Positions 1-8,063 of a stretch of DNA of 12,911 bases are shown one piece after another. Positions within the stretch are counted from its first letter, which is position 1. The number at the start of each line of letters is the position of its first letter. The translations under genes were made by a program, and so were the position numbers. The DNA lies in NCBI GenBank assembly GCA_029974875.1, contig JARKQP010000767.1, forward strand, positions 1-12,911. Direction: 5' to 3'. Under the pieces are notes generated by a model. It searched no databases. It worked only from the letters and a program-made list of their open reading frames with translations, and was not told where the DNA came from. This DNA comes from Mobilitalea sp. (GTDB taxonomy: Bacteria > Bacillota_A > Clostridia > Lachnospirales > Lachnospiraceae).

Positions 1-2
1 GT

Positions 3-161
3 GCAGGTGTAGCTGAAATACCGGAGCTTCAGGACAAATTAATCCGTTTGGCGAGAGGCGGCTTTAAGCATCATACCTCGATTGGTGTAGGACATATGAA
101 ATGGGCGTTGGAAGAGGCGTTTAAGACATATTTAAACTATGATGTGGTATCTATTGAATAG
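3..161 (+). CDS. L-fucose/L-arabinose isomerase-family protein, C-terminal end (5' truncated)
   Basis: This is the last 52 codons of a gene that enters the window from the left, open from the first base in frame 3 and ending at TAG 159-161. The visible tail includes GGFKHHTSIGVGHMKWALEEA and ends TYLNYDVVSIE. A basic/aromatic HH segment, then a GH..xALEEA helix and a 'YLGYEVV'-like ending resemble the C-termini of L-fucose isomerase-like (FucI/AraA fold) proteins, which interconvert aldoses and ketoses in the cytoplasm. The next gene is a sugar kinase, which fits an isomerase supplying a ketose to be phosphorylated. Only the C-terminus is visible, so the active-site residues and the substrate (fucose, arabinose, rhamnose or another aldose) cannot be judged. 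The family call is inference from a short tail plus context. Confidence 0.6.
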   Translation, partial: AGVAEIPELQDKLIRLARGGFKHHTSIGVGHMKWALEEAFKTYLNYDVVSIE

Positions 162-172
162 CAGAAAGCTAT

Positions 173-305
173 AACACAGTAACATAGGGAACAGAAATTG
201 AAAGAATATTGAAACTAAACAAGGAGATAACACAATAACATTAGGAAGCAGAAATTGAAAAGAATATTGAAGCTAAATAAGGAGATGACACTGTAACATA
301 GGGAA
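173..305 (+). repeat. Imperfect 56-58 bp tandem repeat, about 2.3 copies, between isomerase and kinase genes
   Basis: Copy 1 is 173-228, copy 2 is 229-286, and a partial third copy is 287-305. Each full copy starts with an AACACARTAACAT-like block, has GAAATTGAAA and GAATATTGAA in the middle, and ends in an AAGGAGAT that looks like a Shine-Dalgarno sequence (221-228 and 279-286). The partial third copy (GACACTGTAACATAGGGAA) runs straight into the real ribosome binding site of the kinase gene. It was probably made by duplication of the intergenic/RBS segment. The repeated SD-like ends have no start codon at a suitable distance. It may affect mRNA structure or spacing between two operon genes, but no function can be read. 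Confidence 0.8.
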
Positions 306-315
306 GGGGAAGAAG

Positions 316-1803
316 ATGAAGATAGCAGGACTTGACATTGGAACCACCGGATGCAAGCTGACAGTATTTAATGAAGCCGGAATCTATCTGGATAAAGCCT
401 ATAGCGGTTACCCCGTGCAGCGGGGGAAGAGTGAGCATGAGGTAGATGCGGCTGCAATCCGGGAAGGTGTATTTCAGGTAATCCGGGAAATGGCAGGAAA
501 ATATCCGGATATCGCGGGAATCGGTGTTACAAGCTTTGGTGAAACCTTTGTTATGGCTGATAAGGAAGGAATCCCCTTACTTTCCTCCATGCTTTATACC
601 GATCCAAGAGGAGCAGAGGAATGCGCTGGGCTCATAAATCAGCTTAGCGCAGAAAGAATTGCAGCGATCACAGGTCTTAAACCACACGAGATGTTCAGTA
701 TTTCAAAGGTAATGTGGGTGAAGAAGCACCGGCCGGAGATTTACAGGGATACGAAGCGTATTTTCCTCATGGAAGATTATATTGTGTACCTTTTAAGCGG
801 CGTTGCCCAGATTGATTATTCCCTGGCATCTAGAACGATGGCCTTTGATATCAGGAAATTGGAATGGAGTGATGAAATCTTCCAGTCTGCAGGTGTTGAT
901 AAAAGACTATTCTCCAAGCCTGTACCTACAGGCAGTGCTGCCGGAAGGATAACGGAGAAAATAGCAAAAGAAACGGGTCTGCCAGCTGATACGGTAATTG
1001 TGTCCATCAGCCATGACCAGGTGGCAGCAGCCATTGGCTCAGGTGTATTTGATTGTGACAAGGCAGTGGATGGAGCGGGGACTGTAGAATGCATCACTCC
1101 GGTCTTTGACAGGATTCCGGGGAACTCTGTTATGTTTGATGGGAATTATTCCATCGTCCCTTACATCATTCCTGAAAAATATGTTTGTTATGCCTTCTCC
1201 TATACGGGAGGCTCCCTGATCCAATGGTGTATTAACAATCTTGCTAAGCTGGAGGCAAAGGAGAGCAAAGAAAAGGGGAAGTCCGTATTTGAGATGCTTG
1301 AAAGAAGGGAAAAGGATGAACCAACCGGGATATTGATCCTTCCACATTTTGCAGGAGCGGCTACACCCTATATGGATACGGGATCAAAGGGAGCAATCGT
1401 AGGACTGACACTTGCGCATACCGTGAATGATATTTATCAGGCATGCATGGAAGGTGTTGTATATGAGATGATGCTGAATGCAGAAAAGCTGAAGGAAGCT
1501 GGCATTCAATATCAGATGCTGCATGCCACAGGTGGTGGAGCCAATTCCAAGGTGTGGATGCAGATGAAGGCGGATGCCTTAGGAATTCCGGTGGCAATCC
1601 TGGAAGCAGAAGAGGCAGGAACCGTTGGAAGTGCCATGTTAACAGGTATCGTAACCGGTTGCTTTAAGGATTTGGAGGATGCAAAGCAGCACATGGTAAA
1701 AATCAAATCCTACTATTATCCGAGAGAAGAGCAGCATAAGATGTATCAGAGCATGTACCAAAAATATCGTGGACTATACAATGCGGTACGTCCACTCGTG
1801 TAA
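316..1803 (+). CDS. FGGY-family carbohydrate kinase (L-fuculokinase/xylulokinase-like)
   Basis: This cytoplasmic ATP-dependent kinase is 495 residues, the usual FGGY length, and should phosphorylate the ketose made by the upstream isomerase. The N-terminal phosphate loop is DIGTTGCK (residues 7-14). A TDPRG element (95-99) corresponds to the sugar-binding WxDxR region. The likely catalytic base lies in SHDQVAAAIGSG (Asp234), followed by GAGTVECI. The C-terminal FGGY signature is GGGANSKVWMQMKAD (406-420), then a GTVGSAM adenine-side element. The HDQ form of the base motif recalls the fuculokinase-like subgroup rather than classical xylulokinase (GGGDN), but substrate calls within FGGY are unreliable. 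The start is set by AAGGGGA at 304-310, five bases before ATG. It is followed after 11 bp by the DUF4432 gene, so translation is probably coupled. Kinase identity is certain; the sugar is not. Confidence 0.93.
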   Translation: MKIAGLDIGTTGCKLTVFNEAGIYLDKAYSGYPVQRGKSEHEVDAAAIREGVFQVIREMAGKYPDIAGIGVTSFGETFVMADKEGIPLLSSMLYTDPRGAEECAGLINQLSAERIAAITGLKPHEMFSISKVMWVKKHRPEIYRDTKRIFLMEDYIVYLLSGVAQIDYSLASRTMAFDIRKLEWSDEIFQSAGVDKRLFSKPVPTGSAAGRITEKIAKETGLPADTVIVSISHDQVAAAIGSGVFDCDKAVDGAGTVECITPVFDRIPGNSVMFDGNYSIVPYIIPEKYVCYAFSYTGGSLIQWCINNLAKLEAKESKEKGKSVFEMLERREKDEPTGILILPHFAGAATPYMDTGSKGAIVGLTLAHTVNDIYQACMEGVVYEMMLNAEKLKEAGIQYQMLHATGGGANSKVWMQMKADALGIPVAILEAEEAGTVGSAMLTGIVTGCFKDLEDAKQHMVKIKSYYYPREEQHKMYQSMYQKYRGLYNAVRPLV

Positions 1804-1814
1804 AGGGGAATACT

Positions 1815-2777
1815 ATGAATCCATATTTAGGACATGAAATGCAAGTTTACGGAGTAGAGGAATATCGGCTAATAGGTGGAAAGGGAGATGGGATGCGTTT
1901 GCTCCAGGTACGCAATGGACTTGGACTTGAACTTACAATTTCTCCTGACCGTGCGGCGGATATCACCAGACTGACCTATCGTGGCAGGAACATGAGCTAT
2001 ATGGCCCCTTGCGGCTATGTAGCTCCGGCTTATTATGAAAGCACAGGCACTAATTTCTTAAAATCCTTCAACGCAGGATTCTTAACGACCTGCGGGCTTC
2101 AGTCCGTCGGATCACCCTGTACAGATGAAGGGGAAGAGCTTCCGCTCCACGGTTCCATCGGTAATACTCCGGCTGAGCATGTATATTGGAGGCAGGAGCA
2201 GGATGAATTAGTCATTTATGCAGAAATCAATGATGAAGGGCTTTTCTCCAGAAAGTTAAGACTAATCAGGGAAATCCGTGTCAGCTTACAAAAGAATGAA
2301 TTTACAATTCAGGATAAGGCCCAGAACCGTGGCTCTGCAAGGACTCCCGTAGAGCTCCTATACCATATGAATATGGGATATCCTCTGTTAGATGAGGATA
2401 GCATCATCAATATTTCTTCGGAGCAGGTGCTTCCAAGAAACGAGCACGCTGCGGAGGATGTCGATAATTGGATGCGCATGGAAAAGCCCCAGGCAGATTA
2501 TGAGGAGCGCTGCTATTATCATAAATGCCTGAAGAATGGAGAGGCCTCTATCTACCAGCCAAAGCTGAACCTTGGGTTAAAAATCCTGTTCGACCCAAAA
2601 CAGCTGGATTGCTTTACTGAGTGGAAGATGATGGGGACCCGTGACTATGTGTTAGGACTGGAGCCTGGCAATTGCTATCCTGAGGGTAGGGATGTAATGA
2701 GGCAGCAGGGCAAATTAAAATTTGCTGGACCGGGTGAAAGCTTAACTTATTGCTTAAGAATCGAAATGATGGACTAG
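1815..2777 (+). CDS. DUF4432 / aldose 1-epimerase-like protein
   Basis: This 320-residue protein resembles the DUF4432 family, which has a galactose-mutarotase-like beta-sandwich fold. Features seen are an N-terminal LQVRNGLGLELTISPDRAADI segment, 'SFNAGFLTTCGLQSVGSPC' near residues 88-106, 'LPLHGSIGNTPAEHVYW' near 114-130, a central 'LLYHMNMGYPLLDEDS' (about 180-195), and a C-terminal 'VLGLEPGNCYPEGRD' (275-289). The conserved His residues in the LPLHG and YHMNMG segments are in the places expected for a mutarotase-like sugar pocket. By analogy it would interconvert sugar anomers or epimerise a sugar or sugar phosphate in the cytoplasm. The family is poorly characterised and this role is inferred. 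The start follows AAAGGGGA at 1802-1809. It sits 11 bp after the kinase and 39 bp before the aldolase, and is clearly part of the same operon. Confidence 0.85.
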   Translation: MNPYLGHEMQVYGVEEYRLIGGKGDGMRLLQVRNGLGLELTISPDRAADITRLTYRGRNMSYMAPCGYVAPAYYESTGTNFLKSFNAGFLTTCGLQSVGSPCTDEGEELPLHGSIGNTPAEHVYWRQEQDELVIYAEINDEGLFSRKLRLIREIRVSLQKNEFTIQDKAQNRGSARTPVELLYHMNMGYPLLDEDSIINISSEQVLPRNEHAAEDVDNWMRMEKPQADYEERCYYHKCLKNGEASIYQPKLNLGLKILFDPKQLDCFTEWKMMGTRDYVLGLEPGNCYPEGRDVMRQQGKLKFAGPGESLTYCLRIEMMD

Positions 2778-2816
2778 GTATTAATAAAGGATAGCTAAAG
2801 CAAAGGATGATGAATT

Positions 2817-3737
2817 ATGTTAGTAACATTAAAAGAGATATTGGAACTTGCAAAGGCGGGAAATATCGCTGTAGGTTCCTTCAATACGCCGAATCTTGAG
2901 AGTATCATGGCTGTCATAGATGCGGCGGAGGAGCTGGATGTGCCGGTAATTATAATGCATGCAGAGGTTCATGAGTCGATTATGCCGATTTCAATTATAG
3001 GGCCAATTATGATCTGCCGCGCCCAGGCAGCAAAAATTCCGGTATGTGTCCATTTAGATCATGGTGAGAATCTGGATTATGTCAACAAAGCCTTAAGCTT
3101 AGGCTTTACCTCCGTTATGTATGACGGCTCCGCTTTAGATTATAACATGAATGTTGCAAATACGAAAATTGTGGTAGGCATGGCAAAAAGAGTGGGTGCA
3201 TCGGTCGAGGCTGAGATTGGAACACTTGGAAAGCGGGAATTAGGATATCAATCAGATTCTAAGGAAGATGATCCAAAACAGGTGTATACGGATCCGGAGG
3301 ATGCAGAGCGCTTTGTAAAAGCAACTGGAATTGACGCACTGGCATGCTCTTTTGGTACAGCACATGGCTTGTACCTGCAAAAGCCAAAGCTGGATTTTAA
3401 CGTATTAGATAAAGTTAGGGCAAAGGTGGATATTCCTATTGTAATGCATGGCGGTTCCGGTGTAAGCGAGGAGGATTATAAAACTGTGATTGCCAAGGGG
3501 GTTCGGAAAATCAACTATTACACCTATATGGCAAAGGCTGGCGGAGAGACAGTGAAGGAAAAATTCGATCTTAAGATGTTCCCTCTAACCTATCAGGGAA
3601 CGAATTATCATTGCTATTATTCCGTTGTACCGGAAGAGAGGGATGCGCCGATCTATTATCATGAAATTGTTGAGCTGGGATATCTGGCGATGAAGAGTAA
3701 TGCAAAAAAGGCAATGACTATTTTTGCAAATCAATAA
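2817..3737 (+). CDS. Class II fructose-bisphosphate aldolase-family ketose-phosphate aldolase
   Basis: This 306-residue zinc TIM-barrel aldolase should cleave the phosphorylated ketose, releasing DHAP plus an aldehyde. Visible hallmarks are CVHLDHGENLDYV with catalytic Asp81 and zinc His82, SVMYDGSALDY (99-109), SVEAEIGTLGKRE (129-141), FGTAHGLY with zinc His183, MHGGSG with zinc His211 (210-215), and KINYYTYM (231-238). In the last motif the usual KxNxxT(D/E) keeps Asn233 and Thr236 but has Tyr in place of the acidic residue, a variant I recall from Firmicutes paralogues of unknown sugar specificity. Glycolytic Fba is unlikely because the gene lies in a sugar operon and the phosphate-binding loop is divergent. 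The ribosome binding site AAAGGATGA at 2802-2810 sets the start. It is the last gene of the operon, followed by a strong hairpin. Confidence 0.9.
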   Translation: MLVTLKEILELAKAGNIAVGSFNTPNLESIMAVIDAAEELDVPVIIMHAEVHESIMPISIIGPIMICRAQAAKIPVCVHLDHGENLDYVNKALSLGFTSVMYDGSALDYNMNVANTKIVVGMAKRVGASVEAEIGTLGKRELGYQSDSKEDDPKQVYTDPEDAERFVKATGIDALACSFGTAHGLYLQKPKLDFNVLDKVRAKVDIPIVMHGGSGVSEEDYKTVIAKGVRKINYYTYMAKAGGETVKEKFDLKMFPLTYQGTNYHCYYSVVPEERDAPIYYHEIVELGYLAMKSNAKKAMTIFANQ

Positions 3738-3751
3738 GTTGTTTTCTGACA

Positions 3752-3790
3752 AAAGGTTCGGTACGGAGCATAGCTCTGCACTGAGCCTTT
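3752..3790. terminator. Long hairpin between convergent genes, likely bidirectional terminator
   Basis: The left arm 3752-3769 pairs with the right arm 3773-3790 around a three-base ATA loop. The stem is 18 bp with one A/C mismatch and three G-U pairs. On the + strand it is preceded by an A run and ends CCTTTGTAT; on the - strand the mirror ends CCTTTTGTC. The T tracts are short, but stem length and position between the aldolase stop (3737) and the AraC stop (3849) suit a two-way terminator. Confidence 0.7.
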
Positions 3791-3848
3791 GTATCATGTA
3801 CCTGAATGGAAAGCGGGCCGGAATAAAGATTTATAAGTGCATCGTAGT

Positions 3849-4829
3849 TTATTCTATAAGAAAAGAATACTGTTTCCGATATTCCGCAGGGCTGAGCTTA
3901 TACTCCTTCTTGAACAGACTATACACGCTGCTTTTGTCCTTATATCCAATCACAACAACGATTTGATCGATGCTATAATCAGTATAAAGCAGATAATTCA
4001 AAGCATTCTGCAGCTTAATGTTTACGATCAGGTTACGGAAGGTCTGCCCGGTTTGCTTATGGATTAAGGTGGACAGGTATTTTGGGTGATAATTAAAATG
4101 CTCTGCCACATGGCTCATCGTCACAGTCTGATAATTCATATAAATATAATCCACTATTTCAGTCATGGCATTGTTATCATGACTGGATTTTTCTTTATAA
4201 TTCCTTAAAATAAATGAGAAGATCAAGGTTAATAAGGATTCAATAATCACCTGGCTATACTGCATTTTATCAAGATATTCCTTTACCAGTACCTCAATGA
4301 AATGGTCAATATCCTTATCTAAATGCTGTAAATACAGGAAGGAGGGCTGGTTTTCGTTTTCCAGACGATAGCGGATAAAGAAAGCATTAAGCACCGGGTC
4401 GCCCACCAGGACATGGAAAATCGACTTTTGGAATAGATCCTTCGGTAGAACGATATTAAGAATAAGGTCCGTCGACTCGGAATATTCCTTGAAATAATGG
4501 GCTGCATTCGGATTCATGATGCATAGGTTGCCTTCCTTCAACTCGATTTCCTGATCGTTAATCACTCCAACCGGGCGGCCCTTACAGACATAAATCAATT
4601 CAAAAAAATCATGGGCGTGCCGGTTCATATTACCTTCTTCATGGTGAAAGGACATGAAAATCGGCAAGGAAGCATCGGAGAGAAATAATTCAGCCGGCAA
4701 AAGGGGAGTAGCTTGTTCCAGCAATTTGCGCAAATGCTCCTCTGAATAGGAATCCTTATGCTTCCAGGCGTTCCTTTCGTCTATTTCATCCGTATGCTTC
4801 CATAAGCGTTCAATTAAATACTGATCCAT
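3849..4829 (-). CDS. AraC-family transcriptional regulator with N-terminal cupin sensor
   Basis: This is a 326-residue DNA-binding regulator. The N-terminal half has a cupin-type effector domain: NRHAHDFFELIYVCKGRPVGVIN (about 69-91), then ELKEGNLCIMNPNAAHYF (96-113), where the His pair and Pro-Asn-Ala-His match AraC_binding proteins that hold sugars. The C-terminal half (about 221-321) holds two helix-turn-helix units. The first is around TMSHVAEHFNYHPKYLSTLIHKQTG (237-261); the second is around SIDQIVVVIGYKDKSSVYSLFKKEYKLSPAEYRK, ending in the typical 'SPAEYRKQY'. On the - strand, GAGG lies about nine bases before ATG. It is divergent from the rhamnosidase gene across a shared 242-bp gap and convergent with the sugar operon. 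It therefore probably controls the rhamnosidase gene, and perhaps the operon, in response to a sugar; the effector is unknown. The usual activator role is inferred. Confidence 0.93.
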   Translation of the reverse strand: MDQYLIERLWKHTDEIDERNAWKHKDSYSEEHLRKLLEQATPLLPAELFLSDASLPIFMSFHHEEGNMNRHAHDFFELIYVCKGRPVGVINDQEIELKEGNLCIMNPNAAHYFKEYSESTDLILNIVLPKDLFQKSIFHVLVGDPVLNAFFIRYRLENENQPSFLYLQHLDKDIDHFIEVLVKEYLDKMQYSQVIIESLLTLIFSFILRNYKEKSSHDNNAMTEIVDYIYMNYQTVTMSHVAEHFNYHPKYLSTLIHKQTGQTFRNLIVNIKLQNALNYLLYTDYSIDQIVVVIGYKDKSSVYSLFKKEYKLSPAEYRKQYSFLIE

Positions 4830-4851
4830 AATATCTTACCTCACAACACCT

Positions 4852-5003
4852 TAGTTGTTACCTTGGCATATTTCCTTAGTACAAGTAATATTATATAATT
4901 TATAGTATAAAATAGCTAGTTGTATTTTGCTGCCTGGAAATACTCTATACATCAAAGGTAATGATGCAAAATCTATATTGTGTGAAAAGGTAAGAATAGT
5001 TGG
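4852..5003 (+). promoter_or_regulatory. Divergent AraC/rhamnosidase control region with three TAGTTG-type repeats
   Basis: The gap between the divergent genes (4830-5071) is AT-rich. TAGTTGT occurs at 4852-4858 and 4917-4923, and TAGTTGG at 4997-5003, all in the same orientation. The first also forms a small inverted repeat, ACAAC-N6-GTTGT (4843-4858). Direct repeats are the usual form of AraC-family operators, so these are candidate half-sites. The AT-rich block 4885-4912 contains TATAAT (4894-4899) on the + strand and TATACT (4904-4909) on the - strand, but neither has a good -35 partner. Short repeats in AT-rich DNA can arise by chance. Confidence 0.35.
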
Positions 5004-5028
5004 GCAGTACTGACAAAGAACATATAGA
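5000..5028 (+). promoter_or_regulatory. Candidate promoter of the rhamnosidase gene
   Basis: TTGGGC at 5000-5005 and TATAGA at 5023-5028 are separated by 17 bp, 43 bases before the start codon. The -35 matches consensus at three positions and the -10 at four. A weak -35 overlapping the third TAGTTG repeat would suit activator-dependent transcription. This is a weak call made by eye. Confidence 0.3.
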
Positions 5029-5071
5029 TTTACAGTTAACTACAAGGACATAGTAAAGGAGAAGAAGAGGA

Positions 5072-7978
5072 ATGAAGATTACATCATGTAAAACGAATCA
5101 TATGGTAAATCCATTGGGCTATGGAATGGTTCATGCAACAGTATCCTGGATTACAGAAGATACTGTATCGAAGAAACAGAATGGGGCTCAGGTCGTAGTA
5201 GCGAAGGATGCCGGTATGAAAGAGGTTCTCTATGATAGTGGTAAAAGCGCAGAGCTTTCCAACCTAGCAGTTGACCTTCCCATCGAACTGGCGCCCTATA
5301 CCAGATACTACTGGACTGTAAAAGTATGGGGGGATGCAGGTGATGAGGCGGCCTCTGAGGTAAACTGGTTTGAGACAGGCAAAAGAGAAGATGTCTGGCA
5401 GGCGAAATGGATTACACCCATGTGGGAGGACAAGAACCTCCATCCATATATGAGAAAAGCATTTTCGAGTGGCGGTAAGATTAAGTCCGCAAGGGCCTAT
5501 GTAACAGGTATGGGACTTTATGAGCTGGAGATCAACGGCGCACGCATCGGGGAGGAGCGGTTAACACCCTATTGTAATACCTATGACCAGTGGGTGCAGT
5601 ACCAGGCCTATGATGTGACTGAGGCAATCAAGGAAGGCGCTAACGTAGTCGGAGCAATGTTAGCCAATGGCTGGGCAAAGGGGCGTTTTGGTACCTTTGG
5701 ACCGGCAAACCAGCCGTATTGCCACGATTTTGCATTACTCTGTGAATTACGCATTACAATGGAGGATGGCAGTGTACAGGTTATCGGTACGGATACGGAC
5801 TGGAAATGTGCGCCTTCTCCGATTATAGATGACAGTATCTACGATGGTGAGGTTTATGATACAGGCAAGGAAATCACCGGTTGGTCAACGGCCGGCTGCG
5901 ATGATGCAAGCTGGGATGCGGTAACGGAATATGACGCCAAGGAGCTTGGCAAGGTAGTTGACCGGCTTTCTGTTCCCGTCCTTGTAAAGGAAACCATCAA
6001 ACCGGTAGAATTGATCCGCACGCCGGCAGGAGAGCTGGTACTTGATATGGGACAGAACATGGTGGGCTGGTTACGGATCACGGTTCGTGAGAAAAAGGGA
6101 ACCAGGATCAAGATATCCCACGGAGAGGTTCTTCAGGAGGATAATTTTTACCGGGATAACCTCCGTTCGGCAAAGGCAGAATATCACTATATTTGTGACG
6201 GGACAGAGCGCGCTATTGAACCCCATTCCACCTTCTACGGTTTCCGTTATGCCAAGCTGGAGGGCTTCTCGGAGCCGGTTAATTTAGATGATTTTGTTGG
6301 CTGCGTGGTTTATTCTGATCTGGAAACCACCGGCCATATTGAGACCTCCGACCCGCTGGTGAACCGTCTCTTCTTAAATGCAATGTGGGGACAGAAGGGT
6401 AATTTCCTGGATGTTCCTACGGATTGTCCCCAGCGTGACGAGAGAATGGGCTGGACAGGTGATACGGAAGTATTTGCCGGAACGGCATCCTTTAATATGG
6501 ATACCTACGCCTTCTACACGAAATTCATGCAGGATTTATACGAGGAGCAGAAGCTGGTAGACGGAATGGTGGCAAGTACGATACCGACCTTTACCACAAA
6601 CCGCAGCCCTGAGTCCAGCTTTATCAGCGGCGGTGCCTGCGCTTGGAGTGACTGTGCTACTGTAGTGCCCTGGGAGGTTTATTTACATTTTGGCGATAAA
6701 ACTATCCTTGAGAGACAGTATGTCAGCATGAAGGGCTGGGTGGACTGGATCCGCAGGAAGGATGAGGCAACAGGAAACCGTAAGCTCTGGATGGAAGGCT
6801 TCCAATTTGGTGACTGGCTCGCGCTGGATGGTTCGGTTCCCGGCGGTGTTATGGGTGGAACCGATAATGGACTGCTGGCATCTGCATACTATAGGCTGTC
6901 CACCAATATTCTTTCAAAGGCGGCCAAGGTGCTTGGATTTAATGAGGATGCGAAATTCTATGGTGAATTGTCGGAGCAGGTCAAAAAGGCAATCCAGGAT
7001 GAATTTTTTTCAAAAAATGGCCGTTCCACCGTATTGACCCAGACAGCGCATGTAGTTGCATTACAATTTGACCTGGTGGAGCCGGAGGTTAAGGACAGGG
7101 TAGTTAAGGATTTACGGGCATTGCTCAGAAAGAACAACATGCACCTAAAGACTGGCTTTATCGGAACCCCTTATCTATGCCGTTCCCTGTCGGATCACGG
7201 TGACAGCGAAAGTGCTTACCAGATCTTCTTCCAGGAGGATTATCCAAGCTGGTTATATGAGGTATTGATGGGTGCAACAACGATTTGGGAGAGATGGAAT
7301 TCCATTTTACCGGACGGAAAGATATCAGGCACGGATATGAATTCCTTGAACCATTATGCATATGGCTCCATCGTGGAGTGGATGTACCGCAATATGTGCG
7401 GCATTAATCCCTTGGAGGAGGCACCTGGATTTAAGAAATTCCTTCTAAAGCCGGAGATATACGGTAAGCTGTATCATGCAAATGCTAAAGTGAAGTCTGC
7501 CATGGGTATGATTGAGAGCGGTTGGAAACGGGAAGAGGACGGAACCCTTACAGTAAAGGCTGTTGTTCCCTTTGATTCTGAGGCGACTGTATACCTGCCA
7601 TCCTGTGATTTGAACTCCGTGAAAGGCTTAAACGGCTTGACGGCTGAGCAGGCGGGAGAAAGTGTGAAGGCCCATCTTACAGCGGGCAGCTACGTATTCA
7701 ATTATCCTCTGACCAAGAAATATGACCTGGAATATAGTTTAGATTCCCCGATCAGGGAGCTGCTTTCCATTCCGGAGACAAAGGAAATCTTAACGGAGCT
7801 GGCACCGAAGCTGATTGCTTCGGCAGAGGGCAGTATGGGGATGGAACTTCCATATAGCATTGGGGATGTGCTTAAGGCAGCAGATCCATTCATGCTCGGG
7901 ATGATGCTCGGACAGGTTGACTTCGAGGCACTGAATGAGAGGTTGAAGGCCGTTCCGGTTAAGGTTAGAAGAGTGTAA
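5072..7978 (+). CDS. Alpha-L-rhamnosidase, GH78, cytoplasmic
   Basis: This 968-residue retaining-fold-free, inverting-type hydrolase should remove terminal alpha-L-rhamnose from small rhamnosides. Domains in order are an Ig-like N-terminal domain (about 1-105), the Bac_rhamnosid_N beta-sandwich (about 125-300, with GMGLYELEINGARIG at 146-160), a further beta domain (about 305-415), the (alpha/alpha)6 catalytic barrel (about 420-770), and a beta-sandwich ending near AGSYVFNYP (871-879). The catalytic-acid cluster is DVPTDCPQRDERMGWTGD (447-464) with Asp456/Glu457. The general base is Glu740 in GATTIWERWNSI. There is no signal peptide, so it acts in the cytoplasm and needs imported oligosaccharides or glycosides. 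After the usual end there is an extra helical tail of about 75 residues (888-961). The AAAGGAG at 5055-5061 lies 10 bases before ATG. It is divergent from the AraC gene and followed by a strong terminator, so it is probably monocistronic. Confidence 0.93.
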   Translation: MKITSCKTNHMVNPLGYGMVHATVSWITEDTVSKKQNGAQVVVAKDAGMKEVLYDSGKSAELSNLAVDLPIELAPYTRYYWTVKVWGDAGDEAASEVNWFETGKREDVWQAKWITPMWEDKNLHPYMRKAFSSGGKIKSARAYVTGMGLYELEINGARIGEERLTPYCNTYDQWVQYQAYDVTEAIKEGANVVGAMLANGWAKGRFGTFGPANQPYCHDFALLCELRITMEDGSVQVIGTDTDWKCAPSPIIDDSIYDGEVYDTGKEITGWSTAGCDDASWDAVTEYDAKELGKVVDRLSVPVLVKETIKPVELIRTPAGELVLDMGQNMVGWLRITVREKKGTRIKISHGEVLQEDNFYRDNLRSAKAEYHYICDGTERAIEPHSTFYGFRYAKLEGFSEPVNLDDFVGCVVYSDLETTGHIETSDPLVNRLFLNAMWGQKGNFLDVPTDCPQRDERMGWTGDTEVFAGTASFNMDTYAFYTKFMQDLYEEQKLVDGMVASTIPTFTTNRSPESSFISGGACAWSDCATVVPWEVYLHFGDKTILERQYVSMKGWVDWIRRKDEATGNRKLWMEGFQFGDWLALDGSVPGGVMGGTDNGLLASAYYRLSTNILSKAAKVLGFNEDAKFYGELSEQVKKAIQDEFFSKNGRSTVLTQTAHVVALQFDLVEPEVKDRVVKDLRALLRKNNMHLKTGFIGTPYLCRSLSDHGDSESAYQIFFQEDYPSWLYEVLMGATTIWERWNSILPDGKISGTDMNSLNHYAYGSIVEWMYRNMCGINPLEEAPGFKKFLLKPEIYGKLYHANAKVKSAMGMIESGWKREEDGTLTVKAVVPFDSEATVYLPSCDLNSVKGLNGLTAEQAGESVKAHLTAGSYVFNYPLTKKYDLEYSLDSPIRELLSIPETKEILTELAPKLIASAEGSMGMELPYSIGDVLKAADPFMLGMMLGQVDFEALNERLKAVPVKVRRV

Positions 7979-8063
7979 GTAAAGTATTAAAAAAACTAGT
8001 TTTAGTGCCTATAATGTAATACAGTCCATAACAATAGATTGAGTATATGGCATAAATGAAAGT

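Noticed and set aside
816..1706. Several - strand open frames of 64-102 codons inside the FGGY kinase gene
   Set aside because: They are antisense to a fully motif-supported gene and have no recognisable domain.
3724..4067. Two + strand open frames (80 and 76 codons) after the aldolase
   Set aside because: They overlap the hairpin and the antisense of the well-supported AraC gene, and have no ribosome binding site or family resemblance.
4894..4909. TATAAT (+) and TATACT (-) as a pair of divergent promoters
   Set aside because: Neither has a convincing -35 at 16-18 bp; the block is simply very A/T-rich, so they are mentioned but not called as promoters.
5854..7893. Open frames in other frames within the rhamnosidase gene, both strands
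   Set aside because: All lie inside the GH78 gene whose motifs and length are complete; their translations look like random composition.
7992..8003. Perfect palindrome AAAACTAGTTTT after the rhamnosidase stop
   Set aside because: Zero-loop palindrome in very A/T-rich sequence, well upstream of the true terminator; no reason to assign function.
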